Of a stretch of 64,000 bases of DNA, positions 62,666 through 64,000 are shown piece by piece. Position 1 is the first letter of the stretch. Every line of letters starts with the position of its first letter. The notes below the pieces were generated by a model that made no database searches, was not told the DNA's origin, and saw only the letters and a program-made list of their open reading frames with translations. The stretch covers positions 1 through 64,000 of the forward strand of contig BCJU01000005.1 of the NCBI GenBank assembly GCA_001600355.1, written 5' to 3'. The DNA is from Meira nashicola. Lineage: Eukaryota > Basidiomycota > Exobasidiomycetes > Exobasidiales > Brachybasidiaceae. A program made the position numbers and the translations under genes.

Positions 62666-64000
62666 ATGGCCGACGAAGCTGCATCGCGTGCTTTGTTGCT
62701 TGACAGTGGAACGGCAGAGGCTGTGACTGTAAATCAAAGAGCATTGATTGATAAAATTTTGGCAAGGTATAGTAGTGAATTTACCGTTTTTCGTGAATTA
62801 ATTCAAAATGCTGATGATGCAGGAGCAGAAACATGTGAGCTTCGATTCAACAGTCAAGAACATAATTCTGGATCCAATGAAGCTCTTGAAGTACCGAACC
62901 TAAAGTCAACGTTGAGAAGTTGGATGTTCCGAAACAATGGAAAGGCTTTCAGTGGAGATGATTGGAACAGATTAAGGCGAATCGCTGAAGGGAATCCTGA
63001 CCCTGATCGGATAGGTGCTTTTGGTGTGGGCTTTTACAGCTTGTTCTCTATATCTGAAGAACCAATCGTTTCCTCTGGATCTGAATTGATGGGCTTCTTT
63101 TGGAAGGACGACTCGCTGTTCACACGCCGAGCCAAGTCTCCTAATGCAGAAGTATCTCCGAACGGTCGGCCTTGGACAACGTTCCACATGCCATTGCGTG
63201 AACCAGCTCCATTTTCCGATTCCTTCTTGGACCTATCACGATTTCTGGCAACTTCACTCACTTTTACCAGTAACGTCAAAAGGCTCGCCCTATACTTTGA
63301 CGAACGTCCTCTTTGTCGACTTCATAAGGTATTGGAACCTGCGAAAGTACTCGTGATGCCGTCTCATTTGAATGCAACAAGTCCACGAAAGATGTTGCGA
63401 GTACAGTCAATGGATACCACAGCAATGCGTTTAGACGTAGAAGCGATGAAACTTGTAACAGATCTAGCGGAAAAGCCAAAGCCAGCTCTGGTAAATCTAG
63501 CTTCTGCATTCTCAAAAACAGGAGGCGGAGGGCTGGCAAGTATGCTGCAGAGTGCTTTCGGTAGATCGAAAGAGAAGGAACCCAAAGTGATCACGCCCGC
63601 TACACCTTCACCTGCGATTGATGCTGCTTCCAAAGCTGCATCTGCTTTAACTACTACTTCGGCTACCGTTCATGTTAGAATAGCAACAGCAACAACAGCG
63701 GTCAGCGTAGATAGATCTTTTGAAAGAGAAATAGAGAGAAGCACGAAAAAGCCACCTCCAAAGGTAACGAAATTACAGGTGATCGCACAGAACAAACAAG
63801 AAGCTGAAGCAAGTAAAGAAGCTAGTCATGGAGGTGATATTGCAGAGATATTCAAAGGCATCGTCCCTGCTCTTGATACCCAAGGACATGTCTTCATCGG
63901 TTTCCGTACAAATCAAACAACAGCCTTTACCGGTCATTTGGCCGCAAGGTTTATTCCTACAGTCGAGCGTGAGAGTATCGATTTCGTTGACAAATACTGT
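62666..64000 (+). CDS. Large HSP90-like ATPase protein (DUF3684/sacsin-like), 5' part
   Basis: The reading frame opens at the ATG at 62666 and is still open at the window edge (445 codons seen). The GHKL-type ATP site is visible: FRELIQNADDAGA with the Glu/Asn pair, an FRNNGKAFSGDDWNRL lid region and DRIGAFGVGFYSLFS with the glycine-rich box. A second conserved block near the edge, FIGFRTNQTTAF and IPTVERESIDF, is typical of the fungal DUF3684 proteins. These are large (often over 1,500 residues), and their biochemical role is not known; the ATPase fold recalls sacsin and HSP90. An Ala/Thr-rich insert lies between the blocks. Introns further on cannot be excluded. The right end is cut by the window. 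Confidence 0.82.
   Translation, partial: MADEAASRALLLDSGTAEAVTVNQRALIDKILARYSSEFTVFRELIQNADDAGAETCELRFNSQEHNSGSNEALEVPNLKSTLRSWMFRNNGKAFSGDDWNRLRRIAEGNPDPDRIGAFGVGFYSLFSISEEPIVSSGSELMGFFWKDDSLFTRRAKSPNAEVSPNGRPWTTFHMPLREPAPFSDSFLDLSRFLATSLTFTSNVKRLALYFDERPLCRLHKVLEPAKVLVMPSHLNATSPRKMLRVQSMDTTAMRLDVEAMKLVTDLAEKPKPALVNLASAFSKTGGGGLASMLQSAFGRSKEKEPKVITPATPSPAIDAASKAASALTTTSATVHVRIATATTAVSVDRSFEREIERSTKKPPPKVTKLQVIAQNKQEAEASKEASHGGDIAEIFKGIVPALDTQGHVFIGFRTNQTTAFTGHLAARFIPTVERESIDFVDKYC

Overview
The window is eukaryotic nuclear DNA from a fungus, most likely a basidiomycete. The placement near the smut lineage (Ustilaginomycotina) is an impression from protein similarity and sparse introns; I could not test it. 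Evidence for a fungus includes a trifunctional FOL1, a fungal-type ATP sulfurylase with an APS-kinase-like tail, a Zn2Cys6 regulator, a Con7-type zinc-finger factor, a Bud4-type anillin, Kre9-like and GPI-anchored wall proteins, and spliceosomal introns with GTRAGT-type donors. Genes are dense, lie on both strands, and mostly have one uninterrupted coding exon. Where introns occur they are short (about 65-95 nt) and sit near the 5' end, except in the AP-2 sigma gene, which has four.

Layout. 0-12 kb: SLP1-like SUN protein (+), NUP85 (-), AP-2 sigma APS2 (+, five exons), GPI mannosyltransferase SMP3 (-), F-BAR/RhoGAP protein (+). 12-28 kb: eIF4G (+), Sec14-type lipid-transfer protein (+, two exons), ESCRT-0 HSE1 (-), Bud4-like anillin/PH protein (-). 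28-39 kb: an unrecognised acidic nuclear-type protein with a 43-44-residue repeat (-), divergent from the DEAD-box helicase DDX41 (+); then a 3.2-kb AT-rich gene-free stretch; then a Con7-type C2H2 factor with a possible alternative first exon. 39-53 kb: membrane ADAM metalloprotease (+), small GPI-type secreted protein (-, two exons), LRO1/PDAT (-), F-box protein (+), NADH pyrophosphatase (+), Kre9-like GPI protein (+), ATP sulfurylase MET3 (-). 53-64 kb: Zn2Cys6 factor (-), FOL1 (-), SEC61 alpha (+, with a 13-nt first coding exon), and the start of a large HSP90-like-ATPase (DUF3684/sacsin-like) protein running off the right edge.

The genes form no pathway cluster. They are a mixed set: secretory and membrane traffic (SEC61, APS2, HSE1, SMP3, Sec14-like), nuclear pore and nuclear or ER envelope (NUP85, SLP1), gene expression (eIF4G, DDX41, Con7, Zn2Cys6), polarity and cytokinesis (RhoGAP, Bud4), cell surface (ADAM, two GPI-type proteins) and metabolism (MET3, FOL1, LRO1, NPY1). 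I see no transposon, CRISPR array, rRNA or tRNA. Start codons were set to ATG and to the splice structure; several open frames begin upstream at TTG or GTG and were trimmed.

The points most worth a second look are the repeat protein at 28.3-29.8 kb with CDK-type sites in every repeat, the phase-matched alternative first exons of the Con7-type gene, the AT-rich gene desert, and recurring ACGCGT and GCGCAGC motifs between genes.
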